DNA of 64,000 bases from Marinobacter sp. NP-4(2019) (GTDB taxonomy: Bacteria > Pseudomonadota > Gammaproteobacteria > Pseudomonadales > Oleiphilaceae). The DNA lies in the NCBI RefSeq assembly GCF_003994855.1, contig NZ_CP034142.1, positions 930,001 through 994,000 of the forward strand, in the 5' to 3' direction. How positions within the stretch are numbered: the first letter of the stretch is position 1; each line of letters begins with the position of its first letter. Position numbers and translations under genes: made by a program. The notes beneath the pieces are model-generated. The model was given only the letters and a program-made list of their open reading frames with translations. It had not been told where the DNA came from and did no database searches. Positions 52,914 to 63,918 of the stretch are shown one piece after another.

Positions 52914-54006
52914 CACCGTCAGGGAGTTGCAGGTAGATCTGGGTGACCGAAGCTATCCCATTTTTATCGGAGACGGACTGCTGGGCAGCATGGATCTGAC
53001 ACCTTATGTGGCGGGTAGTCAGGTCATGATCGTAACCAATGAAACCGTTGCTCCCTTGTATTTGGAGCAGGCGAAGGCCTGTTTTCCGGGTAAGGCTGTG
53101 GATTCGGTGGTGCTTCCCGACGGTGAAAAGTACAAGGATTGGCAAACGCTGAATCTGGTTTTTGATGCCTTGCTGGAAAAGCGCCACAGTCGCAAGACCA
53201 CCCTGGTCGCCCTCGGTGGTGGCGTGGTTGGTGATATGACCGGGTTTGCCGCTGCCAGTTATCAGCGTGGCGTGCCGTTTGTCCAGATACCAACCACATT
53301 GTTATCGCAGGTGGACTCCTCGGTGGGTGGAAAAACCGGTATCAACCACCCTTTGGGGAAAAACATGATTGGCGCCTTCCATCAGCCCGAAGTTGTCCTG
53401 ATCGACACGAATTCTCTGAAGACCCTACCGCCAAGGGAGGTGTCTGCGGGGCTGGCCGAAGTGATCAAGTATGGGCTGATCCGGGATGCCGATTTTTTGG
53501 CGTGGCTGGAATCAGAAATGGACCGCTTGATGGTCCTGTCTCCGGAGTCGCTGGTCGATGCGATATACAGATCTTGCGCCTGCAAGGCGGACGTGGTTGC
53601 CCAGGACGAACGAGAAGGGGGGCTTCGGGCCATTCTCAACCTTGGGCATACCTTCGGTCATGCCATTGAGACCTTTGCCGGGTATGGCAATTGGTTGCAT
53701 GGCGAAGCCGTTGGCACAGGTATGGTCATGGCTGCCGATCTGTCGTTGCGGGAGGGTATGATTTCCGGAGAAGACGTCGCCCGCGTCCGCGAGCTGGTTG
53801 CCAGAGCTGGTCTGCCTTTGATGCCTCCAGCGGAAATGACCCCGGCGCACTTCATGGATTTGATGGCGGTCGATAAAAAGAACGTTGACGGGGCGCTACG
53901 CCTGGTCTTGCTCAGATCCCTGGGAGACGCCTATGTCACGGCCGATGCGAACCCGGAGAACCTGGCTGCGACCCTGGCGGAGTTCTGTCAGGCGTCACCT
54001 GATTAA
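52906..54006 (+). CDS. aroB: 3-dehydroquinate synthase
   Basis: The 366-residue enzyme converts DAHP to 3-dehydroquinate using NAD+ and a divalent metal. It shows VVLPDGEKYKDWQTLNLVFDALLE, LGGGVVGDMTGFAAASYQRGVPFVQIPTTLL, VDSSVGGKTGINHPLGKNMIG and the metal ligands in AEVIKYGLIRD, NLGHTFGHAIE and the HGEAVGTGM block. It follows aroK with an overlap and precedes the DamX-like gene. Confidence 0.97.
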   Translation: MRNTVRELQVDLGDRSYPIFIGDGLLGSMDLTPYVAGSQVMIVTNETVAPLYLEQAKACFPGKAVDSVVLPDGEKYKDWQTLNLVFDALLEKRHSRKTTLVALGGGVVGDMTGFAAASYQRGVPFVQIPTTLLSQVDSSVGGKTGINHPLGKNMIGAFHQPEVVLIDTNSLKTLPPREVSAGLAEVIKYGLIRDADFLAWLESEMDRLMVLSPESLVDAIYRSCACKADVVAQDEREGGLRAILNLGHTFGHAIETFAGYGNWLHGEAVGTGMVMAADLSLREGMISGEDVARVRELVARAGLPLMPPAEMTPAHFMDLMAVDKKNVDGALRLVLLRSLGDAYVTADANPENLAATLAEFCQASPD

Positions 54007-54043
54007 TGTATTCCATGTGAGCTGAGTGCGGCAGGGAGTGATT

Positions 54044-55570
<1,527 letters not shown>

Positions 55571-55696
55571 TGTGTTTTGAGGTGCATCCCCGGGGTTTCG
55601 GGTTTCTTTTTGTCCCCTTTCGTAAAAGCTTTTAAAAAACAATGGGGTTAGGAGATTATTCCGGCTCCGCTACTTCTAAAATAAACGGACATTGGA

Positions 55697-55725
55697 TTGA
55701 GTACGTAATTGTACGTGTGTAGAAT
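55697..55725 (+). promoter_or_regulatory. Sigma-70 promoter for gltBD with a GTACGT repeat in the spacer region
   Basis: TTGAGT (55697-55702), a 17-base spacer and TAGAAT (55720-55725) are well placed for a gltB transcript with a leader of about 87 bases. GTACGT occurs twice, ten bases apart, within and at the edge of the spacer, so a regulator could bind on one face there. The rest of the 248-base gap (55571-55818) shows nothing further. Confidence 0.6.
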
Positions 55726-55818
55726 GTCCAGCCCCCATTTTCAGTGTCAAAGGGTGACTTTAACGGTATTTGCTTATAACTCTTTGATTGAAAAGCATTT
55801 CTATGTGAGAGAACGCTT

Positions 55819-58800
55819 ATGATGACAGGTTTGTATCATCCCGAAGAATTCAGGGACAACTGTGGTTTCGGACTGATCGCCCATATGAAAGGCGATGCCA
55901 GCCACAAGTTGTTGCAAACTGCCATCGAGTCACTGACCTGCATGACCCACCGCGGTGGTATCGCAGCAGACGGAAAGACCGGTGATGGTTGCGGCCTGCT
56001 AATTCAAAGTCCCGATGCCTTCCTGCGCAAGGCCGCCAAGGCGGCATTTGGCAAGGAGCCCGGAGACCTGTTTGCCGTTGGTCAGGTTTTCCTGAACCCG
56101 GATGAGGCCAAGGCAAAAGCTGGGCGGGAAGCCATTGAGAAGCGTCTGACCGAGCAGGGCCTGGATATTCTGGGCTGGCGGGAAGTCCCGACGGACAACA
56201 GTTGCCTGGGGCCGATGGCGCTGGACTGCCTGCCTCGTATCGAGCAGGTGTTTGTGGCGCCGGCTGACAAGGCAGAGAAAGAATTCGCGATCAGCCTGTT
56301 CATTGGCCGTCGTTACGCCGAGCGCGACATGGCGGACGACTCCGAGTTCTATATCTGTAGCCTGTCCCACCGCACGCTGGCCTACAAAGGCCTGATGATG
56401 CCGGCCGATCTGGCGAATTTCTACAAGGATCTTGGTGATCCGGACCTGGAGACGGCTATTTGTGTCTTCCACCAGCGCTTTTCCACCAATACCATGCCGC
56501 GTTGGCCGTTGGCCCAACCATTCCGGTTCCTGGCGCACAACGGTGAGATCAACACCATCGATGGAAACCGCAACTGGGCCATCGCTCGTGCGGCCAAGTT
56601 CAGCTCACCGGATCTCCCGGATCTGCAGACTCTGCAGCCGCTGGTAAACCTGACCGGTTCCGACTCCTCAAGCATGGATAACATGCTGGAAGTGCTGTTG
56701 GCTGGCGGAGTCGACCTGTTCCGTGCGGTGCGGATGATGATTCCGCCCGCGTGGCAGAATGTGGACACCATGGATTCCAAGTTGCGGGCCTTCTACGAAT
56801 ACAACTCCATGCATATGGAGCCATGGGACGGACCTGCCGGCCTGGTGTTCTCGGACGGCCGCTATGCAGTCTGTATGCTGGACCGGAACGGTCTGCGTCC
56901 GGCGCGCTGGGTGATCACCAAGGACGACTTCATTACGCTGGCCTCGGAAATCGGCACTTATGGCTATGAGCCGAATGACGTTGTCGCGAAAGGCCGGGTA
57001 GGGCCTGGCCAAATGCTGGCTGTTGATACCCAGACCGGCGAAGTACTCCACACTCCGGATATTGATGAGCGCCTCAAAAATGCTCACCCGTACAAGCAGT
57101 GGCTGCGGGAAAACGCGCTAAGGGTTGAAAGCACGCTGAATCAGGATACCCCGGAGTTTCGCCTGATGGACGCTGATGAGCTTCTGGTACACCAGAAGAT
57201 GTTCATGGTGTCCTTCGAGGAACGTGATCAGGTGCTGCGTCCGTTGGCCGAAAACGGCCAGGAGGCCGTTGGTTCCATGGGCGATGATACCCCGATGGCG
57301 GTGTTGTCCAGCAAGGTTCGTCACGTGGCCGATTACTTCCGCCAGAAGTTCGCCCAGGTGACGAACCCGGCGATCGACCCGCTTCGTGAAGCGATTGTTA
57401 TGTCGCTTGAAACCTGTCTGGGATCCGAGCGCAATGTCTTCGAGGAAACACCGGAGCATGCGGACCGGATCATCCTGACGACACCGGTCCTGTCGCCGGC
57501 CAAGTTCCTGAAAATTTCCAACAACGATCGTCCGGGCTTTGAGGTGGCGCGTATTTCCATGGGCTACAGCCCGGAGATGGGACTCGAGCAGGCCATACGC
57601 CGGGTGTGTGAGCAGGCGGAAGAAGCTACCCGCAACGGCAAGGTACTGCTGATTCTGTCCGACAAGGATCTCAAGGAGGGTGAGCTGCCAGTGAATGCCC
57701 TGATGGCCACCGGCGCGGTTCATCACCACCTCGTGGCGCAGGGGTTGCGCTGTGACTCCAACATTATTGTGGAAACCGGTTGGGCACGTGATCCCCATCA
57801 GTTTGCTGTTCTGTTCGGCTTCGGTGCGACAGCGGTTTACCCATACCTTGCGTATCAGGTGCTGAATGATCTGATTCGTACCGGTGAGCTGCTGATGGAT
57901 CCGATCGAGGCGAAGAATAACTATCGCAAGGGCATCAACAAAGGCCTGTTGAAAATCCTCTCCAAGATGGGCATTTCCACCATCACCTCCTACCGTGGCG
58001 CACAGCTCTTCGAGGCCATCGGCCTTGCGGATGAAGTGGTGGATCTGTGCTTCAAGGGTGTGCCCAGCCGTATCCAGGGGGCTGGTTTCTTCGATTTCCA
58101 GCAGGATCAGGAGCAACTGGCAGCAGTCGCCTGGAAGCCCCGCAAGCCAGTCTCCCAGGGCGGCCTGCTGAAGTATGTGCATGGCCAGGAATACCATGCC
58201 TTCAATCCGGATGTGGTTGGCAAGCTCCAGGAAGCGGTGATCAGCGGTGAATATGGTCACTACAAGGAGTACGCAGGACTGGTGAACGAACGCCCCGTGG
58301 CGACTCTGAGGGATCTCCTCGGTTTCCGTCAGGATATCAAGGCGATCGATATTTCCGAGGTAGAGCCGGTCGAAAATATCTTCCCGCGCTTCGATTCCGC
58401 AGCTATGTCCCTGGGGGCGCTGTCTCCGGAAGCACACGAGGCGCTGGCAGTGGCGATGAACACCCTGGGCGGGCGTTCGAACTCCGGCGAGGGTGGTGAA
58501 GACCCGGTCCGTTATGGCACCAATAAGCGCTCCAAGATCAAGCAGGTAGCCTCAGGCCGCTTTGGTGTGACCGCCGAATACCTACGTAGCGCCGACGTCA
58601 TGCAGATCAAGGTGGCCCAGGGCGCCAAGCCCGGTGAGGGCGGCCAGTTGCCGGGTGGCAAGGTTAACGATCTGATCGCGCGTCTGCGTTATTCCGTGCC
58701 GGGTGTGACGCTGATTTCACCACCCCCACACCATGATATCTATTCGATCGAGGACCTGGCGCAGCTGATTTTTGACCTGAAGCAGGTGAACCCGAAGGCG

Positions 58801-60267
58801 TTGGTGTCCGTTAAGCTGGTCTCCGAGCCGGGTGTGGGCACAATTGCGGCCGGTGTTGCCAAGGCATACGCTGACCTGATCACGGTCTCTGGTTACGATG
58901 GCGGTACTGCGGCAAGCCCGCTGACCTCTATCCGTTACGCAGGCTCGCCGTGGGAGCTGGGGCTGACGGAAACCCAGCAGGCACTGCGTGCCAACGATCT
59001 GCGTGGCAAAATCCGTCTCCAGACCGACGGCGGTATCAAGACCGGCCTTGACGTGGTCAAAGGTGCGATTCTCGGCGCCGAGAGCTTCGGTTTCGGCACC
59101 ACCCCAATGGTCGCACTGGGTTGTAAATACCTGCGCATCTGCCACCTGAACAACTGTGCTACCGGTGTGGCCACCCAGAATGACCATCTCCGTGAAGAGC
59201 ATTTCAAGGGTACCGTGGAAATGGCCATGAATTTCTTCCGCTTTGTGGCTGAAGAAACCCGTGAATGGATGGCCAAGCTGGGTGTTCGCAGCCTGGAAGA
59301 GTTGGTGGGTCGTGTCGACCTGCTTGAGCGTCTGCCAGGCGATACCGAGCGTCAGAAGAAGCTGGATCTGAGCCGCCTTCTGGCTAACGATCACATTCCC
59401 GCGGACAAGCCACAGACCTGTCAGGTGGAGCGCAACCATCCGTTTGATGAGGGTGTGCTAGCCGAACAGATGGTGAAAGATATAATCGGCGCTATTGAGG
59501 AGAAGTCCGGAGGTGCGTGGTCCTACCGCGTGACCAACTGTGACCGCTCAATCGGTGCGCGCCTGTCTGGTGAAATTGCTGCGAGGCATGGCAACCAGGG
59601 TATGGCAGATGCGCCAGTGACCCTCGACCTGACGGGTACCGCCGGACAGAGTTTCGGCGTCTGGAACGTCAGTGGTCTCAACCTGATTCTGGAAGGTGAC
59701 GCCAACGATTACGTGGGCAAAGGGATGACCGGCGGCAAGCTGGTCATCAAGCCGCCCCGTGGCAGCAGCTTCAAAACCAATGAAACCTCCATCGTCGGCA
59801 ACACCTGTCTCTATGGTGCAACCGGAGGCAAGTTGTTTGCCGCTGGTACGGCTGGCGAGCGTTTCGCGGTGCGCAACTCCGGAACCCACGCCGTTGTTGA
59901 AGGCACCGGCGATCACTGTTGTGAATACATGACTGGCGGGTTGGTGACGGTTCTCGGTTCTACCGGTTATAACTTCGGTGCCGGTATGACCGGTGGCTTT
60001 GCCTACGTGCTGGATATGGATAACACCTTCGTGGACAAGTACAACCACGAACTGGTGGAAATCCAGCGCATTTCCCGTGAGGACATGGAGTCCTACCGTA
60101 ATCACCTGCGCGGCGTTATCCGTGAGCATATCTCGGAAACCGGCAGTCAGTGGGCAGAGCACATTCTTGAAGATTTCGACGACTACATCGGCCGTTTCTG
60201 GCTGGTGAAACCCAAGGCTGCCAACTTGCGCAGCCTGCTGGCAAGCACTCGTGCACGTCCGGAGTAA
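55819..60267 (+). CDS. gltB: Glutamate synthase (NADPH) large subunit
   Basis: The 1482-residue subunit transfers the amide of glutamine to 2-oxoglutarate. The N-terminal class II amidotransferase has its nucleophile in DNCGFGLIAHMKGD (Cys15, exposed after propeptide removal). A central domain, the FMN-binding barrel (SLGALSPEAHEALAVAMNTLGGRSNSGEGGED, SGYDGGTAASPLTSI, 3Fe-4S cysteines in CKYLRICHLNNCATGVATQ) and the C-terminal glycine-rich GXGXG helix follow. Length and domain order are those of bacterial GltB. gltD follows after 133 bases that contain a REP-like palindrome. Confidence 0.98.
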   Translation: MMTGLYHPEEFRDNCGFGLIAHMKGDASHKLLQTAIESLTCMTHRGGIAADGKTGDGCGLLIQSPDAFLRKAAKAAFGKEPGDLFAVGQVFLNPDEAKAKAGREAIEKRLTEQGLDILGWREVPTDNSCLGPMALDCLPRIEQVFVAPADKAEKEFAISLFIGRRYAERDMADDSEFYICSLSHRTLAYKGLMMPADLANFYKDLGDPDLETAICVFHQRFSTNTMPRWPLAQPFRFLAHNGEINTIDGNRNWAIARAAKFSSPDLPDLQTLQPLVNLTGSDSSSMDNMLEVLLAGGVDLFRAVRMMIPPAWQNVDTMDSKLRAFYEYNSMHMEPWDGPAGLVFSDGRYAVCMLDRNGLRPARWVITKDDFITLASEIGTYGYEPNDVVAKGRVGPGQMLAVDTQTGEVLHTPDIDERLKNAHPYKQWLRENALRVESTLNQDTPEFRLMDADELLVHQKMFMVSFEERDQVLRPLAENGQEAVGSMGDDTPMAVLSSKVRHVADYFRQKFAQVTNPAIDPLREAIVMSLETCLGSERNVFEETPEHADRIILTTPVLSPAKFLKISNNDRPGFEVARISMGYSPEMGLEQAIRRVCEQAEEATRNGKVLLILSDKDLKEGELPVNALMATGAVHHHLVAQGLRCDSNIIVETGWARDPHQFAVLFGFGATAVYPYLAYQVLNDLIRTGELLMDPIEAKNNYRKGINKGLLKILSKMGISTITSYRGAQLFEAIGLADEVVDLCFKGVPSRIQGAGFFDFQQDQEQLAAVAWKPRKPVSQGGLLKYVHGQEYHAFNPDVVGKLQEAVISGEYGHYKEYAGLVNERPVATLRDLLGFRQDIKAIDISEVEPVENIFPRFDSAAMSLGALSPEAHEALAVAMNTLGGRSNSGEGGEDPVRYGTNKRSKIKQVASGRFGVTAEYLRSADVMQIKVAQGAKPGEGGQLPGGKVNDLIARLRYSVPGVTLISPPPHHDIYSIEDLAQLIFDLKQVNPKALVSVKLVSEPGVGTIAAGVAKAYADLITVSGYDGGTAASPLTSIRYAGSPWELGLTETQQALRANDLRGKIRLQTDGGIKTGLDVVKGAILGAESFGFGTTPMVALGCKYLRICHLNNCATGVATQNDHLREEHFKGTVEMAMNFFRFVAEETREWMAKLGVRSLEELVGRVDLLERLPGDTERQKKLDLSRLLANDHIPADKPQTCQVERNHPFDEGVLAEQMVKDIIGAIEEKSGGAWSYRVTNCDRSIGARLSGEIAARHGNQGMADAPVTLDLTGTAGQSFGVWNVSGLNLILEGDANDYVGKGMTGGKLVIKPPRGSSFKTNETSIVGNTCLYGATGGKLFAAGTAGERFAVRNSGTHAVVEGTGDHCCEYMTGGLVTVLGSTGYNFGAGMTGGFAYVLDMDNTFVDKYNHELVEIQRISREDMESYRNHLRGVIREHISETGSQWAEHILEDFDDYIGRFWLVKPKAANLRSLLASTRARPE

Positions 60268-60272
60268 GTGGC

Positions 60273-60303
60273 TGTCGGATTACGCTTTGCTGATCCGACC
60301 TAC
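60273..60303 (-). repeat. REP-like palindrome, copy 3, between gltB and gltD
   Basis: GTCGGATTA, CGCTTTGC and TGATCCGAC, then CTAC, form the same hairpin as at 33845. It begins within six bases of the gltB stop. In the gltBD transcript it could stabilise the gltB 3' end or lower gltD expression. Confidence 0.85.
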
Positions 60304-60400
60304 GTATGCCGTATGCCCGGAATAAGTGCCGGACGGAACAGGGTTTGGGGTATCCGCCGCAGAGCGGTGCCCCTGTCGAAATCGAGTTGATGAGAGCATC

Positions 60401-61822
60401 ATGATGAAAGAACGACTGAATAACGACTTCCAGTTTGTCGAAGTAGGGCGCGTAGACCCGAAAAAGGTACCCGCGAAGAAGCGGAAGAAGGAGTTCGGGG
60501 AAATCTACCACCCGTTCACCCAGGAAGAAGCTGCGCCACAGGCGCACCGCTGCCTGGAGTGTGGCAACCCCTACTGTGAATGGAAGTGTCCGGTACACAA
60601 CTACATCCCGAACTGGCTGAAGCTGGTGTCCGAAGGCAACATCATGAGGGCGGTGGAGCTGTGCCACCAGACCAACTCCCTGCCGGAAGTCTGTGGCCGG
60701 GTCTGCCCCCAGGACCGTCTGTGCGAAGGCGCCTGTACCCTGAATGACGGTTATGGTGCGGTTACCATCGGTTCTGTCGAGAAGTACATCACCGATACTG
60801 CGTTCGCCCTTGGCTGGAAACCGGACATGTCTGCCGTGAAGTGGACCGATAGGAAAGTCGCCGTGATTGGTGCCGGTCCTGCGGGTCTGGGTTGTGCCGA
60901 TGTTCTGGTGCGCAACGGCGTTAAGCCGGTGGTGTTCGATATCTATCCTGAAATTGGTGGCCTGCTGACCTTCGGTATCCCCGAGTTCAAGCTGGAAAAG
61001 TCTGTGATGACCCGCCGCCGTCAGGTGTTCGAGGAAATGGGCGTGGAATTCCGCCTGTCCACGGAAGTGGGCAAGGACGTGATGATGGAAGACATCCTCA
61101 AGGAATATGATGCCGTGTTCATGGGCATGGGCACCTACACCTACATGAAGGGCGGCTTCCCCGGGGAAGACCTGGCCGGCGTATACGACGCCCTGCCGTT
61201 CCTGGTCTCCAACGTCAATCGTCGCCTCGGTTACGAGGAGAATGCGGACGACTTCATCGACATGAAGGGCAAGCGTGTGGTGGTCCTCGGTGGTGGTGAC
61301 ACCGCGATGGACTGTAACCGCACCTCCATTCGCCAGCAGGCCGAAAGTGTCACCTGTGCCTATCGCCGGGATGAGGCGAACATGCCGGGCTCCCGCAAGG
61401 AAGTGGCAAACGCCAAGGAAGAGGGCGTCAAGTTCATGTTCAACCGGCAGCCCATCGCCATTATTGGTGAAGACAAGGTGGAAGGGGTAAAAGTGGTTCA
61501 GACCCAGCTGGGCGAGCCTGACGAAAACGGTCGCCGCCGTCCGGAAGTGGTTCCAGGCAGCGAAGAAGTCATTCCGGCCGATGCCGTTCTGGTGGCCTTT
61601 GGCTTCCGCCCGAGCCCGGCGGACTGGTTTGACGACCAGAGCATCAGCACCGATGATTCCGGTCGTGTGGCCGCGCCGGAGGAAGCAGAGTTTGCATTCC
61701 AGACCAGCAACCCGAAGATCTTTGCCGGCGGAGACATGGTCCGAGGCTCGGATCTGGTCGTAACCGCTATCTGGGAAGGTCGCCAGGCTGCCGAGGGTAT
61801 CCTGGATTACCTGGATATCTGA
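60401..61822 (+). CDS. gltD: Glutamate synthase (NADPH) small subunit
   Basis: The 473-residue flavoprotein passes electrons from NADPH to GltB. The N-terminal part has the two 4Fe-4S cysteine sets (CLECGNPYCEWKCPVHN, CGRVCPQDRLCEGAC). The FAD fold is at VAVIGAGPAGLGCADVLV and the NADPH fold at VVVLGGGDTAMDCNRTSIR; FAGGDMVRGSDLVVTAIWEGRQAA closes the FAD site. Tandem ATGs at 60401 and 60404 are both possible; a longer frame to 60326 would lie over the REP-like spacer. Confidence 0.97.
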   Translation: MMKERLNNDFQFVEVGRVDPKKVPAKKRKKEFGEIYHPFTQEEAAPQAHRCLECGNPYCEWKCPVHNYIPNWLKLVSEGNIMRAVELCHQTNSLPEVCGRVCPQDRLCEGACTLNDGYGAVTIGSVEKYITDTAFALGWKPDMSAVKWTDRKVAVIGAGPAGLGCADVLVRNGVKPVVFDIYPEIGGLLTFGIPEFKLEKSVMTRRRQVFEEMGVEFRLSTEVGKDVMMEDILKEYDAVFMGMGTYTYMKGGFPGEDLAGVYDALPFLVSNVNRRLGYEENADDFIDMKGKRVVVLGGGDTAMDCNRTSIRQQAESVTCAYRRDEANMPGSRKEVANAKEEGVKFMFNRQPIAIIGEDKVEGVKVVQTQLGEPDENGRRRPEVVPGSEEVIPADAVLVAFGFRPSPADWFDDQSISTDDSGRVAAPEEAEFAFQTSNPKIFAGGDMVRGSDLVVTAIWEGRQAAEGILDYLDI

Positions 61823-61844
61823 GGGCGGGCCGGATTCAGACCAG

Positions 61845-61879
61845 AAGGGTGGCTTGCTACGGGTAAGCCGCCCTTTTTT
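61845..61879 (+). terminator. Rho-independent terminator after gltD
   Basis: GGGTGGCTT pairs with AAGCCGCCC (one G-U) over a nine-base loop and is followed by six T. It starts 23 bases past the gltD stop and precedes hemE. Confidence 0.85.
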
Positions 61880-61943
61880 ATTGCTGTAAACGGGGTATCA
61901 TTGCAGCCCATATTTCACAGACTGAGAGCAGACTGGACATCCT

Positions 61944-63008
61944 ATGACCGAGCTGAAAAATGACCGCTTCCTGCGCGCGCTGATGCGCCAGCCCGTTGAC
62001 CGCACACCGGTGTGGATGATGCGTCAGGCCGGCCGTTACCTTCCTGAGTACCGCGCGACCCGTGCCCAGGCGGGAGATTTCCTCAGTCTCTGCAAGAATA
62101 CGCCGCTGGCCTGTGAGGTCACCCTGCAGCCTCTGGAACGGTATCCCCTGGATGCCGCGATCCTGTTTTCCGACATTCTGACCATTCCGGACGCACTGGG
62201 GCTCGGCCTGTATTTCGAGACCGGTGAAGGTCCCAAGTTCAAGCATACGATCCGCTCTGAGGCGGACGTTGCCGCCTTGCCCGCGATGAAAGCCGAGGTG
62301 GATCTGGATTACGTGATGAACGCGGTATCCACCATCCGTGGCGCCCTCAACGGCCGTGTTCCACTGATCGGCTTCTCCGGCAGCCCCTGGACACTGGCCA
62401 CCTACATGATCGAGGGTGGTTCTTCCAAGGATTTCCGCGAGGCCAAGAAACTGATGTACAGCCAGCCGGAGGTGATGCATCGCCTGCTGGATCACTTGGC
62501 GGACTGTGTCATCGATTACCTCAACGGCCAGATCAGGGCCGGTGCCCAGGCGGTGCAGATTTTCGATACCTGGGGCGGTGTGCTGAGTAGTTGGGCGTAC
62601 GAGGAGTTCTCGCTGCGTTACATGAAGAAGATCGTGGACGGTCTGATTCGTGAGAGCGAAGGTCGTCGTGTTCCGGTGATCCTGTTCACCAAGAATGGTG
62701 GCCAGTGGCTGGAATCCATTGCTGATTCAGGTGCCGATGCCGTGGGTCTGGACTGGACCACGGACATCGGCAACGCCCGCGCTCGCATCGGCGAGCGGGT
62801 TGCTCTGCAGGGCAACATGGATCCGGCGATGTTGTATGCGCCGCCAGAGCGGATTCGCCAGGAAGTGGCGGACATCCTGCGCCGCTTCGGTACCGGCCCG
62901 GGGCATATTTTCAACCTGGGGCACGGCATCACCCCGGATGTGGATCCGGAGCACGCCAAGGCGTTTATTGAGGCAGTGGTAGAGCTGAGTCCGGAGTACC
63001 ACCAATAG
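61944..63008 (+). CDS. hemE: Uroporphyrinogen decarboxylase
   Basis: The 354-residue enzyme decarboxylates uroporphyrinogen III to coproporphyrinogen III in haem synthesis. The diagnostic N-terminal PVDRTPVWMMRQAGRYLPEYR and the IGFSGSPWTLATYMIEGGSSKDF block are present, as are AAILFSDILTIPDALGLGL with the catalytic Asp and IFNLGHGITPDVDPEHAKAFIE at the end. The order gltB-gltD-hemE is the Pseudomonas order. Confidence 0.98.
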   Translation: MTELKNDRFLRALMRQPVDRTPVWMMRQAGRYLPEYRATRAQAGDFLSLCKNTPLACEVTLQPLERYPLDAAILFSDILTIPDALGLGLYFETGEGPKFKHTIRSEADVAALPAMKAEVDLDYVMNAVSTIRGALNGRVPLIGFSGSPWTLATYMIEGGSSKDFREAKKLMYSQPEVMHRLLDHLADCVIDYLNGQIRAGAQAVQIFDTWGGVLSSWAYEEFSLRYMKKIVDGLIRESEGRRVPVILFTKNGGQWLESIADSGADAVGLDWTTDIGNARARIGERVALQGNMDPAMLYAPPERIRQEVADILRRFGTGPGHIFNLGHGITPDVDPEHAKAFIEAVVELSPEYHQ

Positions 63009-63040
63009 CATTTGTAGCCTGATTTTTCAGCGGGGGCGGC

Positions 63041-63140
63041 CGTCTGGAAGCGCCGCCCAAAAACCGCTACAAGCACTTCCCTGTGCGCTTCTCTCCGGCC
63101 ATCCATGGCCTCCGAAATTTTTGGGCGGCGCTTCCAGACG
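63041..63140 (+). repeat. Variable-arm palindromic element, copy D
   Basis: Perfect 23-bp arms (63041-63063 and 63118-63140) frame a 54-base core (63064-63117). The core has GGCCATCCATGGCC, GCAC...GTGC and the family middle GTGCGCTTCTCTCC. It is closest to copy E. The left arm extends by a few further pairs with one mismatch. It lies 32 bases after hemE. With REP copy 4 it accounts for most of the 318-base gap before the PilZ gene. Confidence 0.9.
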
Positions 63141-63190
63141 ACCTTTATCCGGCCACTGTGATATCTCCGTTCGTGTGACAGGTTGGACTT

Positions 63191-63232
63191 GTAGGTCGGA
63201 TTAGGCACGCAAAGCGTGCCGTAATCCGACAC
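63191..63232 (+). repeat. REP-like palindrome, copy 4 (long loop)
   Basis: GTAGGTCGGATTAGGCACGC pairs with GCGTGCCGTAATCCGAC across a short AAA loop: the usual GTCGGATTA/TAATCCGAC ends with an extended inner stem (GGCACGC/GCGTGCC). It is the longest of the four copies. Confidence 0.88.
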
Positions 63233-63326
63233 CCGTCACCAAACACCACCCCAAAACTCCTCTGGATGCATCCCCCTGTCGGGTCTATAGTCATATGGAA
63301 CAAAAGCAGTAAACAGGAGCAACCAC

Positions 63327-63695
63327 TTGCCGACTCAACCCCCTGAGAAACGACGATTCCACCGCATCGAATTCGACGCCCCCTGTGAGCTTCACTGCCA
63401 GGACAACGTCTGGTTAACGGAGGTGCTGGATATCTCCCTGAAAGGCGTTCTAGTAAAAAGGCCGAACGAGTGGAACGTGCCGTTAAACGAGCCGTGCGAG
63501 GTGATCGTTCATCTGGATGACAATGAAACGGCCATTGTCATGGCGGTAGAGCTTAGACATGTTGAGTCACAGCGGTTGGGGTTCAAGTGTCAGTACATCG
63601 ACCTGGAAAGCGCCACTCATTTAAAGCGGCTTGTTGAGCTTAACCTGGGTGATCAGGCGTTGCTCGAGAGGGAGTTTGCGCATTTGATTGATTAG
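63327..63695 (+). CDS. mapZ: PilZ-domain c-di-GMP receptor, MapZ-like
   Basis: The 122-residue single-domain PilZ protein carries the c-di-GMP motif RRFHRIEFD (RXXXR) and DISLKGVLV (DXSXXG). From memory it follows P. aeruginosa PA4608 (MapZ) closely, including the C-terminal THLKRLVELNLGD and LLERE. MapZ with c-di-GMP binds the chemotaxis methyltransferase CheR1 and alters motility; the same role here is inference. The neighbour radA is also the neighbour of PA4608. The start is TTG at 63327, eight bases after AGGAG; no ATG is better placed. Confidence 0.85.
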   Translation: MPTQPPEKRRFHRIEFDAPCELHCQDNVWLTEVLDISLKGVLVKRPNEWNVPLNEPCEVIVHLDDNETAIVMAVELRHVESQRLGFKCQYIDLESATHLKRLVELNLGDQALLEREFAHLID

Positions 63696-63775
63696 GTTGT
63701 CCGTTGATTTGTCCTCTTCAATATGCTGATCCTGTTTTCAGACTTTGCACTATCGGCGTTATCTCCTTGATTCGA

Positions 63776-63887
63776 GGGGAGGGGTTGGGACTCCTTTCCA
63801 AAAATTTCGAAGGCCATGGATGGCCTGAGAGAAGCGCACATGGATGTGCTCGTAGCGGTTTTTGGAAAGGAGTCCCAACCCCTCCCT
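63776..63887 (-). repeat. Variable-arm palindromic element, copy E
   Basis: Arms of 29 bases (63776-63804 and 63859-63887), 28 of them paired and the last a G-T, frame a 54-base core (63805-63858) that is the reverse complement of the family core: GGCCATGGATGGCC and GCACATGGATGTGC are perfect palindromic blocks. The flank CTTGCACC on the right is shared with copy B. It sits between the convergent PilZ and radA genes. Confidence 0.9.
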
Positions 63888-63918
63888 TGCACCAACACTG
63901 GAAGGCTGGGGCCCAAAG

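Noticed and set aside
57118..58437. A 439-codon minus-strand frame opposite gltB
   Set aside because: It has His/Gln-rich low-information text without motifs; gltB is continuous on the other strand.
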